The notes beneath the pieces were generated by a model. The model had not been told where the DNA came from. It ran no database searches and was given only the letters and a program-made list of their open reading frames with translations. The translations under genes and the position numbers were made by a program. From a virus, in IMG/VR virus record IMGVR_UViG_3300010392_000899, positions 1 to 38,708 of that record: 38,708 nt of DNA; one strand, given 5' to 3'. Shown one piece after another: positions 20,795 to 29,563 of this stretch (within the stretch, counting starts at the first letter, position 1; each line of letters begins with the position of its first letter).

Positions 20795-22279
20795 ATGAGC
20801 ACAGCTACAGACGACATCAGACAACGCATTGCCAGCACATTGGGGGATTCATCACTCCAAGCGGCTATCGATATCATTGAGCAGAACCTGGCCCAGGCTG
20901 ATCAGGTGAGGATGGTGGAGGCTGCCGGCGCCACCGTGGATGCCGATGATGATCAGTGGCGCCGACTGACCGGGAGCACTAACCGGGACCTCGCGCCGAT
21001 GACCCACACGCGCATGCAGAACCTGGCATTGTATCTGTGGGAGAGCAACCTGCTGGCCAATCGGCTGATCGAATTGCCGGTGGCGTACCTGTTGGCCGAG
21101 GGTGTGGAACTGCGGGTAACCGATTCGGATGCGCAGAAATATCTCACCGCCTTTTGGAATGACCCCATCAACAATATGAAGCGCAAGCTGAAGAAGAAGG
21201 TACGTGAGTTGCTGTTGTTCGGCGAGCAGTGCTGGCCGGTCTTTGTCAATGAGCACAATGGCCACGTGCGACTGGGCTACCTGGATCCGGCGCTGATCGA
21301 GACGGTGGTGATGGACCCGGACAATGCCGAGCAGCCAATCGGCATCGTCACGGTCAAAAACAACAAGGGTGTTGCGCGGCGCTATCGGGTCGTCTTGAAC
21401 GGCACCGAGGAAGACCTGTTCACACGCCGCACCCGGGAGATCCGCGAGAGCTTTAACGACGGCCTCTGCTTCTTCAACCGCATCAATGAACTGAGCAACG
21501 GTACCCGCGGGCGCTCCGCCCTGCTGGCGCAAATCGACTGGCTGGATGCGTATGACCAGTTCCTGTTTGGCGAGATGGATCGCAGTCAGTTTCTGCGCGC
21601 CTTCATGTGGGATGTGACCATGACCGGTGCCACCGAGGAGCAAATCAAGGCCCGCGCCCGGCAGATCACGGCGCCCAAGCCCAACAGCGTGCGGGTGCAC
21701 AACGATGCGGAGTCATGGGCCGCCGTGACGCCGGAACTTGGCGCCGGCGAGAGTGCGGAAAATGCAAAGCTCTTCAGAAATCACATGCTGGGTGGCGCTA
21801 CCTATCCGGAGCACTGGTATGGCGGTGCGGATGACGTGAACCGGGCCACCGGTGAATCGATGTCTGAGCCCACGTTCAAGGTGTTGTCCTCTCTGCAGAG
21901 CGATATCGGCGGTATTCTGGAGGATATCGGAACGTTTGTGATCAATCGCAAGCTGGACCCGGATGGCCGGCAAGTATTCATCGACCCTTATGACCCGGAT
22001 CCTGACCTTGTCCCCGAAGCGGTGTGGCCGGAGATGACGGCCCGCGACACTACCCGCTATGCCGCCGCGCTGCAGCAGGTGACCGCCGCGGCGGTGATGG
22101 CCATCAATGAAGGGTTGATTACCCAGGGACTGGCCCTGCGCCAGATAAATGCCATCAGTGGACGGTTGGGTGTGGAGTTCGACGCTGAAAACGAATTGGC
22201 GGCCGCAATGAAAGAGACGGACGACCAAGCGGAAAGTGACATCTATTCAGATGATCCAACCAAGGATGGTGAATCATGA
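20795..22279 (+). CDS. Portal protein
   Basis: 494 residues from the ATG at 20795 (GAGGCGG about 10 bases before; a TTG two codons earlier is also possible). The pattern of an anti-CBASS/SPP1-like portal is visible: THTRMQNLALYLWESNLLAN, LLFGEQCWPVFVNEHNGHVR, then HWYGGADDVNRATGESMSEP. It forms the dodecameric ring through which DNA enters the head and to which the tail joins. It lacks the look of Mu DUF935 portals, in line with a siphovirus-type head module. Confidence 0.85.
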   Translation: MSTATDDIRQRIASTLGDSSLQAAIDIIEQNLAQADQVRMVEAAGATVDADDDQWRRLTGSTNRDLAPMTHTRMQNLALYLWESNLLANRLIELPVAYLLAEGVELRVTDSDAQKYLTAFWNDPINNMKRKLKKKVRELLLFGEQCWPVFVNEHNGHVRLGYLDPALIETVVMDPDNAEQPIGIVTVKNNKGVARRYRVVLNGTEEDLFTRRTREIRESFNDGLCFFNRINELSNGTRGRSALLAQIDWLDAYDQFLFGEMDRSQFLRAFMWDVTMTGATEEQIKARARQITAPKPNSVRVHNDAESWAAVTPELGAGESAENAKLFRNHMLGGATYPEHWYGGADDVNRATGESMSEPTFKVLSSLQSDIGGILEDIGTFVINRKLDPDGRQVFIDPYDPDPDLVPEAVWPEMTARDTTRYAAALQQVTAAAVMAINEGLITQGLALRQINAISGRLGVEFDAENELAAAMKETDDQAESDIYSDDPTKDGES

Positions 22280-22650
22280 TCAGACTGGGAGTTTTCGCGC
22301 TATTGCTCGGGTATGCAGGATGGTTGAATGCCGGCCACCTGCACTCAGAACGTTGGTACCAGGCGCAGTGGTGTGAGTGGATCGCCGAGCACCGATTGGA
22401 AGATGGCACCCGCGTGGACTGCTTGACACCTGATCACGCTATTGAGGTGGATTTTGCCCACAAGTGGTATGAGGGCGTCGGGCAGGCTCTGCACTACTCC
22501 CGCTTGACCGGCCGCTGTCCAGGGGTGCTGCTGATCATCGAGCATCCGGATGACTGCAAGTACCTGGCGCGCCTGCGGGCTCTGGCTGCTGGGAATCGGC
22601 CGCGACTGACCGTCTGGAGCACGGGGCCAGCCGCCGCTTTGTGCCAGTAG
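22276..22650 (+). CDS. Exported PD-(D/E)XK nuclease-like protein
   Basis: 124 residues, ATG overlapping the portal stop. An N-terminal signal peptide (LGVFALLLGYAGWLNAG) is followed by LEDGTRVDCLTPDHAIEVDF and AHKWYEGVGQALHYS. D48, E57, K63 and Q70 suit a PD-(D/E)XK fold with the motif II-III E-x-(n)-K pattern and the conserved Q on the next helix. It may cut or bind nucleic acid outside the cytoplasm, or the signal-like segment may be an anchor. Similar proteins occur as small phage genes of unknown role. Confidence 0.65.
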   Translation: MIRLGVFALLLGYAGWLNAGHLHSERWYQAQWCEWIAEHRLEDGTRVDCLTPDHAIEVDFAHKWYEGVGQALHYSRLTGRCPGVLLIIEHPDDCKYLARLRALAAGNRPRLTVWSTGPAAALCQ

Positions 22651-22653
22651 CCG

Positions 22654-23865
22654 ATGGTCGATAAACGCACTCGGGCATTCAACAAGGCGCGCACCGCGCA
22701 GCTGAAGGCCGGCCTGATGATCCGCAAGGATACCTATAATGAGATCGTCCATCTGCTGAATCAGGCGGAGACCGAGATCCAGGCGACCCTGGCCGCCACC
22801 CCCACCGACTACCAGAGCCACTACCTGCCCCAGCTGCAGCGCCAGGTGAAGCGTGCCCTGATCGAAATCCAGGCGCGCTCCGCCGAGATCGCCGGGGCTG
22901 GCATGGACAATTCCTGGCAGGCGGGGCTCGACCTGGTGGACCAGCCCCTGGCCGCCGGCGGCGTGGAGATCGCCGGCCTGGTGCCGGCCATCTCCACCGA
23001 CCAGCTGTTGGCCATGCGCGTTTTCACGGTCGACCGCATCAAGGATGTCTCGATGCAGTTGGCGAACAAGGTCAGCACCCAGCTCAGCCTGGCGATGATC
23101 GGCACGCAGAGCGTGGGCGACACGGTTACTCATATTCAAAGGTTGTTTAAAAACCAGGGCCGCTCCCGGGCGCTGACCATCGTGCGCACCGAACTGGGCC
23201 GGGCCTATGCGGTGGCCACCCACCAGCGCATGGCCCAGGCCAGGAAGGTGCTGCCGGGTCTGAAAAAGCAGTGGCGGCGATCGGGCAAGATCCACTCCCG
23301 CACCAATCACGACACCATTGACGGCCAGATCCGTGAGCAGGATGAGCCGTTCCAGCTGGCCAATGGCGTGGAGCTGCAGCACCCCCGGGACCCAGCGGCG
23401 CCGGCGGCCGAGACTATCAACTGCGGCTGCGAGGGCCTCCCGTACATGGATCACTGGGAGGTTAAGCATCCAGAGCGCAAACCGTTTTCTGATCTGGAAA
23501 AGCAGCTCAATCCGCGCAAAGCGGCGCTGTCGCGGGCCAATGCCGCCGCTCAGCGCCAGGCCTACAACCAGGCCAGCTTGGGGGGCAAGCGCGCGGGCAT
23601 GCTGCGCCAGTATGTAGACAAGCCCAGTGAGCAACTACGCAAGGGTATCGCCTCGCTGGAAAGGCAGATCGCCAAGCACCAGAAGTGGATCAGCAACCCG
23701 AGCAGCCTGCCAAGGTCCAAGTTGAAAGTGGGCATTAAATCTTTCTACGAACTGCCCCAGGCGCAACAGACTGGTCTGCTGGAAAAGCGTTGGCCCAACG
23801 ACGTCGCGCGCCAGCGTGAAAAACTCGCTATACTGAAGGGCATATTGGAGAGCCGTGATGAATGA
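22654..23865 (+). CDS. Mu gpF-like head morphogenesis protein
   Basis: 403 residues. Residues about 165-280 (ALTIVRTELGRAYAVATHQR, SGKIHSRTNHDTIDGQ, ETINCGCEGLPY) carry the phage minor head domain of the gpF/SPP1 gp7 family (PF04233). The rest is helical. It is a minor capsid protein tied to the portal and DNA ejection. Follows the portal, as is usual. Confidence 0.9.
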   Translation: MVDKRTRAFNKARTAQLKAGLMIRKDTYNEIVHLLNQAETEIQATLAATPTDYQSHYLPQLQRQVKRALIEIQARSAEIAGAGMDNSWQAGLDLVDQPLAAGGVEIAGLVPAISTDQLLAMRVFTVDRIKDVSMQLANKVSTQLSLAMIGTQSVGDTVTHIQRLFKNQGRSRALTIVRTELGRAYAVATHQRMAQARKVLPGLKKQWRRSGKIHSRTNHDTIDGQIREQDEPFQLANGVELQHPRDPAAPAAETINCGCEGLPYMDHWEVKHPERKPFSDLEKQLNPRKAALSRANAAAQRQAYNQASLGGKRAGMLRQYVDKPSEQLRKGIASLERQIAKHQKWISNPSSLPRSKLKVGIKSFYELPQAQQTGLLEKRWPNDVARQREKLAILKGILESRDE

Positions 23866-24121
23866 ACGTAAACCCCTGGACAATGAAGCCAAACTTGCGC
23901 TGATACTCGACGAGGTACTGAGCGTCGCCCTGGAGCGTCTCAAGGAAGGGGCTGCCAGTGACGCCGACCTGCTGTCCCAGGGCGAGGCAATGGCCTATGC
24001 CGATGTGCTAAACCGCGCCGAGGATATGGCCGAGACGGTCGGCTATAACCTGCATGAACTGGGCCTGGACGGCCAGCGCATGGAGACCCGGCCGAAGCCG
24101 CCAGAGCGCCAAGCGAGCTGA
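23858..24121 (+). CDS. Hypothetical head-module protein, 87 residues
   Basis: Acidic, helical (EAKLALILDEVLSVALERLK, SQGEAMAYADVLNRAEDMAE). The ATG at 23858 overlaps the gpF end; a GTG one codon before is possible. Last gene before the terminator, so it closes the first late transcript. No family recognised. Confidence 0.65.
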   Translation: MNERKPLDNEAKLALILDEVLSVALERLKEGAASDADLLSQGEAMAYADVLNRAEDMAETVGYNLHELGLDGQRMETRPKPPERQAS

Positions 24122-24139
24122 TCGTACTATCCCTACCCT

Positions 24140-24165
24140 AAACCGCCCTCCCGGGCGGTTTTATT
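24140..24165 (+). terminator. Rho-independent terminator before the capsid genes
   Basis: AAACCGCCC and GGGCGGTTT form a 9-bp stem with loop TCCC (24140-24161), followed by TATTTT. It ends the portal/gpF transcript. Confidence 0.88.
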
Positions 24166-24184
24166 TTAAACCCCTTTAAAAGAC
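24164..24184 (+). promoter_or_regulatory. Late-promoter-like dyad, copy 2
   Basis: TTTTAAA-CCCC-TTTAAAA followed by GAC matches copy 1 at 12687 in 19 of 21 bases. It begins inside the T-stretch of the terminator and lies 66 bases before the next gene, so transcription probably restarts here for capsid and tail genes. The rest of 24122-24249 has no gene. Confidence 0.55.
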
Positions 24185-24249
24185 CCGCCCGCCACCTCCC
24201 GGTAGTTTGGACACACCAATGTGATTCCGAACCTATCCGGAGAGAGAAC

Positions 24250-24471
24250 GTGGCAGAAAAGAAACCCGAGGACAACGCCCCTGCAGAGCTGACACCGGCC
24301 CAGGCGGCAAAGCTGGTCAAACGCGAAGTGCCGGTCATGAAAGACGGCAAGCCTACCGACAAGACACGCCCTGCGGCCATCGGAGTGAATGAGATCCTGG
24401 ACGTCAAAGACTACGACACCTATGTGGTGGTGGTCACCAAAGACGGTCAGAAATTCCGGGGCGACAAGTGA
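24250..24471 (+). CDS. Small head-module protein, 73 residues
   Basis: From a GTG preceded by GGAGAGAG. Charged and soluble (MAEKKPEDNAPAELTPAQ, then YDTYVVVVTKDGQKFRGDK). Small proteins of this type commonly precede the capsid protease in transposable phages; role unknown. Overlaps the next gene (GTGA). Confidence 0.65.
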   Translation: MAEKKPEDNAPAELTPAQAAKLVKREVPVMKDGKPTDKTRPAAIGVNEILDVKDYDTYVVVVTKDGQKFRGDK

Positions 24472-26786
24472 AGCGGCGCATCCCCAAAGGCGGGATTCAG
24501 GGCGAAGCCCTGCGCGAGGCTGCTGCCAGTGAACTGAACCAGGTGATTGATATGCTGCGCAACGCACTGCGCAAGCATCTTGGTCTGGCCTCAGATGGCT
24601 ACGTTGCCGCTAAGGCTTACTATCCTGACCGGATTATTGTCCACACTGAGCCCGGTCTGTTGCATGCCTACCCCTACACCCTGAGCGACGACAACCAAGT
24701 GACGTTCGGTGCGCCGGTTGAGGTAGTGACCGACCACAAGCCGGTGTTTCGCGAGGCGGTCGATTCGATCTTTGTCGAAGCGCTGGATGGTGAGGCCGGC
24801 TCCAAGTTCCGCATCCGCGTCATCCGCGCCGGACTCTCTGGTAACAAGACCCTTTATCCCGACACAGTGCTGCGTGAAGCAACCCCGCTGTTCAATGGGG
24901 TTCGGGTATTCGTCAAGTCGGATGCGGAGCATTTAGCAGGTAAAGGGAAGGACTTCCGCAACCTGATTGGCCGGCTGAGTAACGCGCAGTTCGTGGAGGG
25001 ACGGGGCCCGGACTCCGGCGAGATCCAGGCAGACCTGGAGCTGCTCGATGCCGCCGAGGTAACTGCCAAACTGCGTGAGGCGGTACAGCGGAATATGGCA
25101 GATGACCTGTTTGGCTTCTCCATCGATGCCGATGGCACGGCCAAGAAGCGCCGGGGGTTCCGCGAGGCCCAGAAGATCACCAAGGTCCAGTCCGTGGACC
25201 TCATCATCGAGCCCGGAGCAGGCGGGCGAATCATCAAGCTGCTTGAGGCAGTGAATACAGAGGAGACCGACGACGTGCTGAGAGACCGCATGATCGAGGC
25301 CGTGAAAAAGGCCAACAAAGGCAGCCTGCCCAACGGGCTGGATGTGAACGATGACGAGGCGCTCGAGGTAGCCTACCGCGAAGCGCTGACCGAGGATACA
25401 ACCACCACCGCCGCCAAATCGCAGGAAGCGAAGCTTGGGGCGCAGCCGGGCCAGGGTGGCCAGGCCGCCCCAGCCGGGGTGTCGATGGGTGACGTGGATG
25501 AGCGCATCCGCATGATGGAGGCGCGCGGCCATGCCCGTATCGCCATCGCCGGGAGCAATCTGCCCGAGCCGGCAAAGGCGCGGCTGCAGCAGCTTTTCGG
25601 CGCGGAGAACGTATGCTTCACCGAGGCCCAGGTTGAACAGGCCATCCGGGATGAGCGGGACTACCTCGCCAAGTTCACCGAGTCCGGACACGTCCAGGGC
25701 CTGGGCGGCGACATTCGTCACGGACAGGATCGCTCCGAGAAGGTTACCCAGATGTTGGATGACTTCTCCGATCCGTCCAAGCCGGCTATGTCATTCCGGG
25801 AGTGCTATGTCGAGATCACCGGTGACCGGCGTGTAACCGGCCTGATGTCGAATGTGGACGTGACCCGTCTGCGGGAGGCGGTCGGCGAGACATCGTTCCG
25901 GGAGGCTATCAGTGCCGCCACCTTAGGCAATGTGCTGGGTGATTCCATTACCCGTGCCATGCTGCGCGAATATGCCACCGAGGATATGTGGAGCAATTGG
26001 CGCTGGCTGGCCGACGTGGTGCCGGTGACCGATTTCCGCACCCAGGAACGCACCCGGGTGGGTGGTTATGGCGATCTGCCTGCCGTGGCTGAGAACGGGT
26101 CCTACGACGCGCTGACCAGCCCCAGTGACGAGAAGGCGACCTACGCCCTGAGCAAGCGCGGCGGTAAGGAGACCATCAGTCTCGAGACTATCGCCAATGA
26201 TGATGTTGGGGTGATCTCCCGGATGCCGCTCAAACTAAGCCAGGCGGCGAAGCGGACGTTGTACAAGTTCATCTTCGACTTCTTCCGCACCAACGCGACC
26301 ATCTATGACACCACGGCGCTCTACACCGTCGGTCATGGCAACCTGGGGACAGCTGCACTCAGTGCCACCAGCTTTGCGGCGGGCCGCCTGGCCATGTCCA
26401 AGCAGGCGGAGTTGGATTCCGCCGCTCCCTTGGGGCTGATTCTGCGGCACCTGGCCGTACCGTCCGACCTGTTGGAAACCGCGTTCGATATGTTCGTCCG
26501 CAATACCAACAATGACGAGACCTTTGTGCAGTCCCGCAAGCCGATGGTGCACGAAATCCCCTACTGGACCGATGCCAACGACTGGTGCGGGTTTGCCGAC
26601 AAGCGCGAGATTCCACTCCTGGAGGTCGGTTTCTACAACGGCCAGGAGGACCCGGAGCTGTTCATCCAGGACAACCCCAGCCAGGGATCGCTCTTCAGTA
26701 ATGACCAGATCACCTACAAGATCCGGCATATCTACTCCGGCGCAATTCCGGATTTCCGGGGGCACTACAAAGGCGTGGTCGCCTAA
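24468..26786 (+). CDS. Prohead protease - major capsid protein fusion
   Basis: 772 residues from a GTG. Residues about 120-245 (LREATPLFNGVRVFVKSDAE, GKGKDFRNLIGRLSNAQF) resemble a capsid maturation protease. Residues 270-420 are charged and low in structure (VNDDEALEVAYREALTEDTT, TTAAKSQEAKLGAQPG), like a scaffold. Residues about 440-772 look like an HK97-type major capsid protein (TEDMWSNWRWLADVVPVTDF, WCGFADKREIPLLEV). A single polypeptide thus seems to carry protease, scaffold and shell. The frame is open throughout with no internal stop, and no separate capsid gene exists here, so the fusion is real. The mature shell would come from self-cleavage. Confidence 0.85.
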   Translation: MKRRIPKGGIQGEALREAAASELNQVIDMLRNALRKHLGLASDGYVAAKAYYPDRIIVHTEPGLLHAYPYTLSDDNQVTFGAPVEVVTDHKPVFREAVDSIFVEALDGEAGSKFRIRVIRAGLSGNKTLYPDTVLREATPLFNGVRVFVKSDAEHLAGKGKDFRNLIGRLSNAQFVEGRGPDSGEIQADLELLDAAEVTAKLREAVQRNMADDLFGFSIDADGTAKKRRGFREAQKITKVQSVDLIIEPGAGGRIIKLLEAVNTEETDDVLRDRMIEAVKKANKGSLPNGLDVNDDEALEVAYREALTEDTTTTAAKSQEAKLGAQPGQGGQAAPAGVSMGDVDERIRMMEARGHARIAIAGSNLPEPAKARLQQLFGAENVCFTEAQVEQAIRDERDYLAKFTESGHVQGLGGDIRHGQDRSEKVTQMLDDFSDPSKPAMSFRECYVEITGDRRVTGLMSNVDVTRLREAVGETSFREAISAATLGNVLGDSITRAMLREYATEDMWSNWRWLADVVPVTDFRTQERTRVGGYGDLPAVAENGSYDALTSPSDEKATYALSKRGGKETISLETIANDDVGVISRMPLKLSQAAKRTLYKFIFDFFRTNATIYDTTALYTVGHGNLGTAALSATSFAAGRLAMSKQAELDSAAPLGLILRHLAVPSDLLETAFDMFVRNTNNDETFVQSRKPMVHEIPYWTDANDWCGFADKREIPLLEVGFYNGQEDPELFIQDNPSQGSLFSNDQITYKIRHIYSGAIPDFRGHYKGVVA

Positions 26787-26808
26787 GTAACCTGAGAGTG
26801 GGACTGAT

Positions 26809-26850
26809 GCCCGGGCCGGCATAACAATAACAGCGGCCCGGGCTCTTTTT
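26809..26850 (+). terminator. Strong rho-independent terminator after the capsid gene
   Basis: GCCCGGGCCG and CGGCCCGGGC form a 10-bp GC stem with a 15-base loop (26809-26843), followed by TCTTTTT. It lies in the gap between capsid and neck genes and may let capsid mRNA outnumber tail mRNA by partial read-through. Confidence 0.92.
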
Positions 26851-26862
26851 ACAGAGACGAAG

Positions 26863-27531
26863 ATGCTTGGTGATTATCAAAGTTTAATTGAACGCAAGGT
26901 GCGGGCGGATGCGGGTGACATCCTGCCGTCCGACCTGACGGATGCCATTGACGCGGCGGTGATCCGCTATAGCAAGGACCGGCCTCGCACGCTGGTCGAG
27001 GATGTCACCGCGCCGGGTGGCCAGGTGCTGGACCTGCCCGGTGACTGGGTGCCCGGCTTCTCGATGGTTCAGCTGTTGGAGTATCCGATTGGCCAGGTGC
27101 CGCCAGCGACCCTGGATGAGTGGGAGATCTACCAGGCACCTGCCGGCGAGTCGGTATTGATCGCAGACAGCTTGCCAGCGGCTGCCGTGGTACGGGTCTC
27201 GTATAGCGTGTTTCACTTTCTGGATGAGACCACCGACACCGTGCCGCTGGTCGACCGTGACGCGGTGGCCAGTTGGGCAGCTGCACTGGTCTGTGACCAG
27301 TTGGCCAGTCGCTACAGCGGGGACTCGGAATCCACTATCCAGGCTGACAGCGTGGATCATGGCGGGAAGTCTCGGCAGTACGCCTCACGGGCCAAGACCT
27401 TGCGCCAGCGCTATTTTGATGATCTGGGCATCGATCCCAAGAGCAATGCCGCGGCTGGCGTGGTGGTGGATTTGGATATGCCGAACAGCCTTGGGCATGA
27501 CCGGCTGTTGCACCCGGGGAGGCTGCGTTGA
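26863..27531 (+). CDS. Head-tail connector protein
   Basis: 222 residues. LGDYQSLIERKVRADAGDIL, then AAVIRYSKDRPRTLVEDVTA, and a C-terminal helical part (QYASRAKTLRQRYFDDLGI) are typical of neck adaptor proteins placed after the capsid. It probably forms the ring below the portal. Family assigned by position and pattern, not by a motif. Confidence 0.65.
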   Translation: MLGDYQSLIERKVRADAGDILPSDLTDAIDAAVIRYSKDRPRTLVEDVTAPGGQVLDLPGDWVPGFSMVQLLEYPIGQVPPATLDEWEIYQAPAGESVLIADSLPAAAVVRVSYSVFHFLDETTDTVPLVDRDAVASWAAALVCDQLASRYSGDSESTIQADSVDHGGKSRQYASRAKTLRQRYFDDLGIDPKSNAAAGVVVDLDMPNSLGHDRLLHPGRLR

Positions 27532-28028
27532 AGATCTCGATTGATGCGGGGGATATCGGCCAACTCGCCGCAGCCTGGGAGCAGGTGCCTAACGTGGTGG
27601 AGGCGGAGTTGGTCGCCACCACCTATGAGGCCGAAATGCTCCTGGAGCGGGAGATCAAGGAAGACACGCCGGTGGGCGCGACCAGCTCACTGCGCCAGTC
27701 GATTCACTCGGAAGCGCCCCGGACGCTGGCCAACACCGTGATTGGTGTGGTGGGTACGTCCTCGATGCATGCCCTGCCGGTTGAATTAGGAACTCGTCCC
27801 CATTTTCCACCGGTCGAACCTCTGATTGACTGGGTTCAGGCCAAGTTGGATATCCGGGACGAGGAGCAGGCCACGGGAGTGGCCCTGGCGATTGCCCGCA
27901 AGATAGCGGTGCGCGGCACCCTGGGCGTAGGCATGTTCCACCGCAACTTCCATCAGCTGCGACCACAGATCGACCGGATGTACGAGGAGGCCCGAAAGCG
28001 TATTGCCGAGGGATTGCTCCATGTCTGA
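27528..28028 (+). CDS. Neck / tail-completion protein (gp10-like)
   Basis: 166 residues from a TTG overlapping the previous stop. LLEREIKEDTPVGATSSLRQ and ALPVELGTRPHFPPVEPLID are typical of HK97 gp10-like proteins. It is expected to join head and tail. Confidence 0.75.
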   Translation: MKISIDAGDIGQLAAAWEQVPNVVEAELVATTYEAEMLLEREIKEDTPVGATSSLRQSIHSEAPRTLANTVIGVVGTSSMHALPVELGTRPHFPPVEPLIDWVQAKLDIRDEEQATGVALAIARKIAVRGTLGVGMFHRNFHQLRPQIDRMYEEARKRIAEGLLHV

Positions 28029-28476
28029 CCTGGAAACCATCCGCAGCGCCATCGTTGCCAAGCTGGTCGGTGTGACCGACGTCGGCCAGGTACATGGCTA
28101 TGAGCGGTACGCGAAGAACAAGCCAGACCTGGTGGAGTACTACGTCGCCGACAACCGGTTGAAAGGCTGGCATGTGCGCCGGGTGGGTACCCGTGAGACC
28201 AGCAAATCCCTGGGGCGCTACGTGCGGGTTTACCGCTGGCAGATCAGAGGGTTTATGGCACTGGATGATGCCGATCAGAGCGAACTGCTGTTCGATACGC
28301 TGATTGAGTCCATCTGCTCCGCATTTCGGGCTGACGACACCCTGGGGGGTGTAGTCGACAGCTGCATTATTGGGGAGGAAGCCGGCATACAGATTCAGGA
28401 TTCAGGGCCGGTGATGTTCGCCGGCGTGTTATGTCACAGCGCCACACTGGCGCTCAACACGAGGGTTTATCTGTGA
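28021..28476 (+). CDS. Tail terminator-like protein
   Basis: 151 residues. DLETIRSAIVAKLVGVTDVG, then RWQIRGFMALDDADQSELLF, and a beta-rich end (HSATLALNTRVYL) match the tail terminator fold by pattern and place. It would cap the tail tube. Overlaps the neck gene by 8 bases. Confidence 0.65.
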   Translation: MSDLETIRSAIVAKLVGVTDVGQVHGYERYAKNKPDLVEYYVADNRLKGWHVRRVGTRETSKSLGRYVRVYRWQIRGFMALDDADQSELLFDTLIESICSAFRADDTLGGVVDSCIIGEEAGIQIQDSGPVMFAGVLCHSATLALNTRVYL

Positions 28477-28631
28477 GAACAGGCGGGAGATATGAACGCA
28501 AGGGTGATGACCTGAAAAGGGTTGAAGGCACCCAGGATCATCCGGACGGAAACCGTCCCAGGACTGCGGATGGCCAGCCGATGGGTGTGGCTCCTAAACA
28601 GCAGCCCAAGGACAAAAAGGCCAAGGGGTAA
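28473..28631 (+). CDS. Small basic protein, 52 residues
   Basis: From a GTG overlapping the previous stop (GTGA). Low-complexity and charged (RTGGRYERKGDDLKRVEGTQ, PKQQPKDKKAKG), probably disordered. It sits before the tube gene. Small linkers of this kind are seen in other siphovirus modules; role unknown. Confidence 0.6.
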   Translation: MRTGGRYERKGDDLKRVEGTQDHPDGNRPRTADGQPMGVAPKQQPKDKKAKG

Positions 28632-28634
28632 GCT

Positions 28635-29561
28635 ATGAAATTCAGAAAGAAGGTGTTGTTGGCGAAGCTCGAGACCGTGTATGGCACCGACGCCACACCC
28701 ACGGGTGCCGCCAACGCAATCCAGGTGAGTGATCTGGCCATTTCGCCAATGGAAGGAAGCACGGTCAATCGTGATCTGGTGCGCCCTACATTGGGTAACG
28801 ATCTGCAGATCCACGTGGGTACCCATGTCAAGTTGGAGTTTGATGTGGAGATGGCCGGCGCCGGCGCGGCCGGTACCGCACCGGCCTATGGTCCGGTGCT
28901 GCGCATGTGCGGCTTGGCCGAGACGATCAATGCCGGGACCAGTGTTGAATATGATCCGGTCTCCGGCAATGAGGAGTCCGGGTCGCTCTATTTCCATATT
29001 GATGGCCAGAAACATGCTCTGCTGGGAGTGCGTGGAGGGTTCAGCCTGAAAGGCGACCCCGGCAGCATTCCAAAGTTCCACTTCATGATGACGGGTTTAT
29101 GGGTAGATCCAGCAACGGTTGCCGATCCCACTCCGGACTTCTCGGCCTTTCAGGTGCCCCTGGCAGTCACTAACGACAATACGCCCACGTTTAGTCTGCA
29201 CGGCATCTCGCCCAACAAGATCGGTTTCTCTTTCGACCAGGCCAACCAGGTGGTGTATCGCAATGTCGTGGGTGAAGAGAGCGTGCAGATCACCGATCGG
29301 GCTCCCGCAGGCCAGGTGACCATCGAGGCGCCGGTCCTGGCCACCAAGAACTTCTTCACCATTGCCAAGGCCAACACGACCGGCGCGCTGCAGCTGATTC
29401 ACGGTGTAACCGCGGGGCATATCGTCCAGTTTGACGCGGCGCAGGTGCAGGTGTTGCAGCCGAAGTATGGGGACAGTGATGGTATTGCCACGCTGCAGAT
29501 GGGGCTGTCGGTGATTCCGACCAGCGCGGGTGATGACGACTTCAAGATCACGGTGAAATAA
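28635..29561 (+). CDS. Tail tube protein
   Basis: 308 residues. KFRKKVLLAKLETVYGTDAT, then LRPTLGNDLQI-type patterns and a beta-rich whole, fit the siphovirus tail tube family (two-domain). The ribosome-binding site AAGGGG overlaps the previous end. It polymerises around the tape measure protein to form the tail. No sheath gene is present, so the tail is non-contractile. Confidence 0.8.
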   Translation: MKFRKKVLLAKLETVYGTDATPTGAANAIQVSDLAISPMEGSTVNRDLVRPTLGNDLQIHVGTHVKLEFDVEMAGAGAAGTAPAYGPVLRMCGLAETINAGTSVEYDPVSGNEESGSLYFHIDGQKHALLGVRGGFSLKGDPGSIPKFHFMMTGLWVDPATVADPTPDFSAFQVPLAVTNDNTPTFSLHGISPNKIGFSFDQANQVVYRNVVGEESVQITDRAPAGQVTIEAPVLATKNFFTIAKANTTGALQLIHGVTAGHIVQFDAAQVQVLQPKYGDSDGIATLQMGLSVIPTSAGDDDFKITVK

Positions 29562-29563
29562 GC

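Noticed and set aside
20852-21700. 282-codon minus-strand frame
   Set aside because: Antisense to the portal gene; no start signal and shadow-type composition.
22345-23634. 429-codon open frame on the minus strand
   Set aside because: Antisense to the nuclease-like and gpF-like genes. Gly/Leu/His-rich with no domain pattern.
24933-25721. 262-codon minus-strand frame
   Set aside because: Antisense shadow of the protease-capsid gene.
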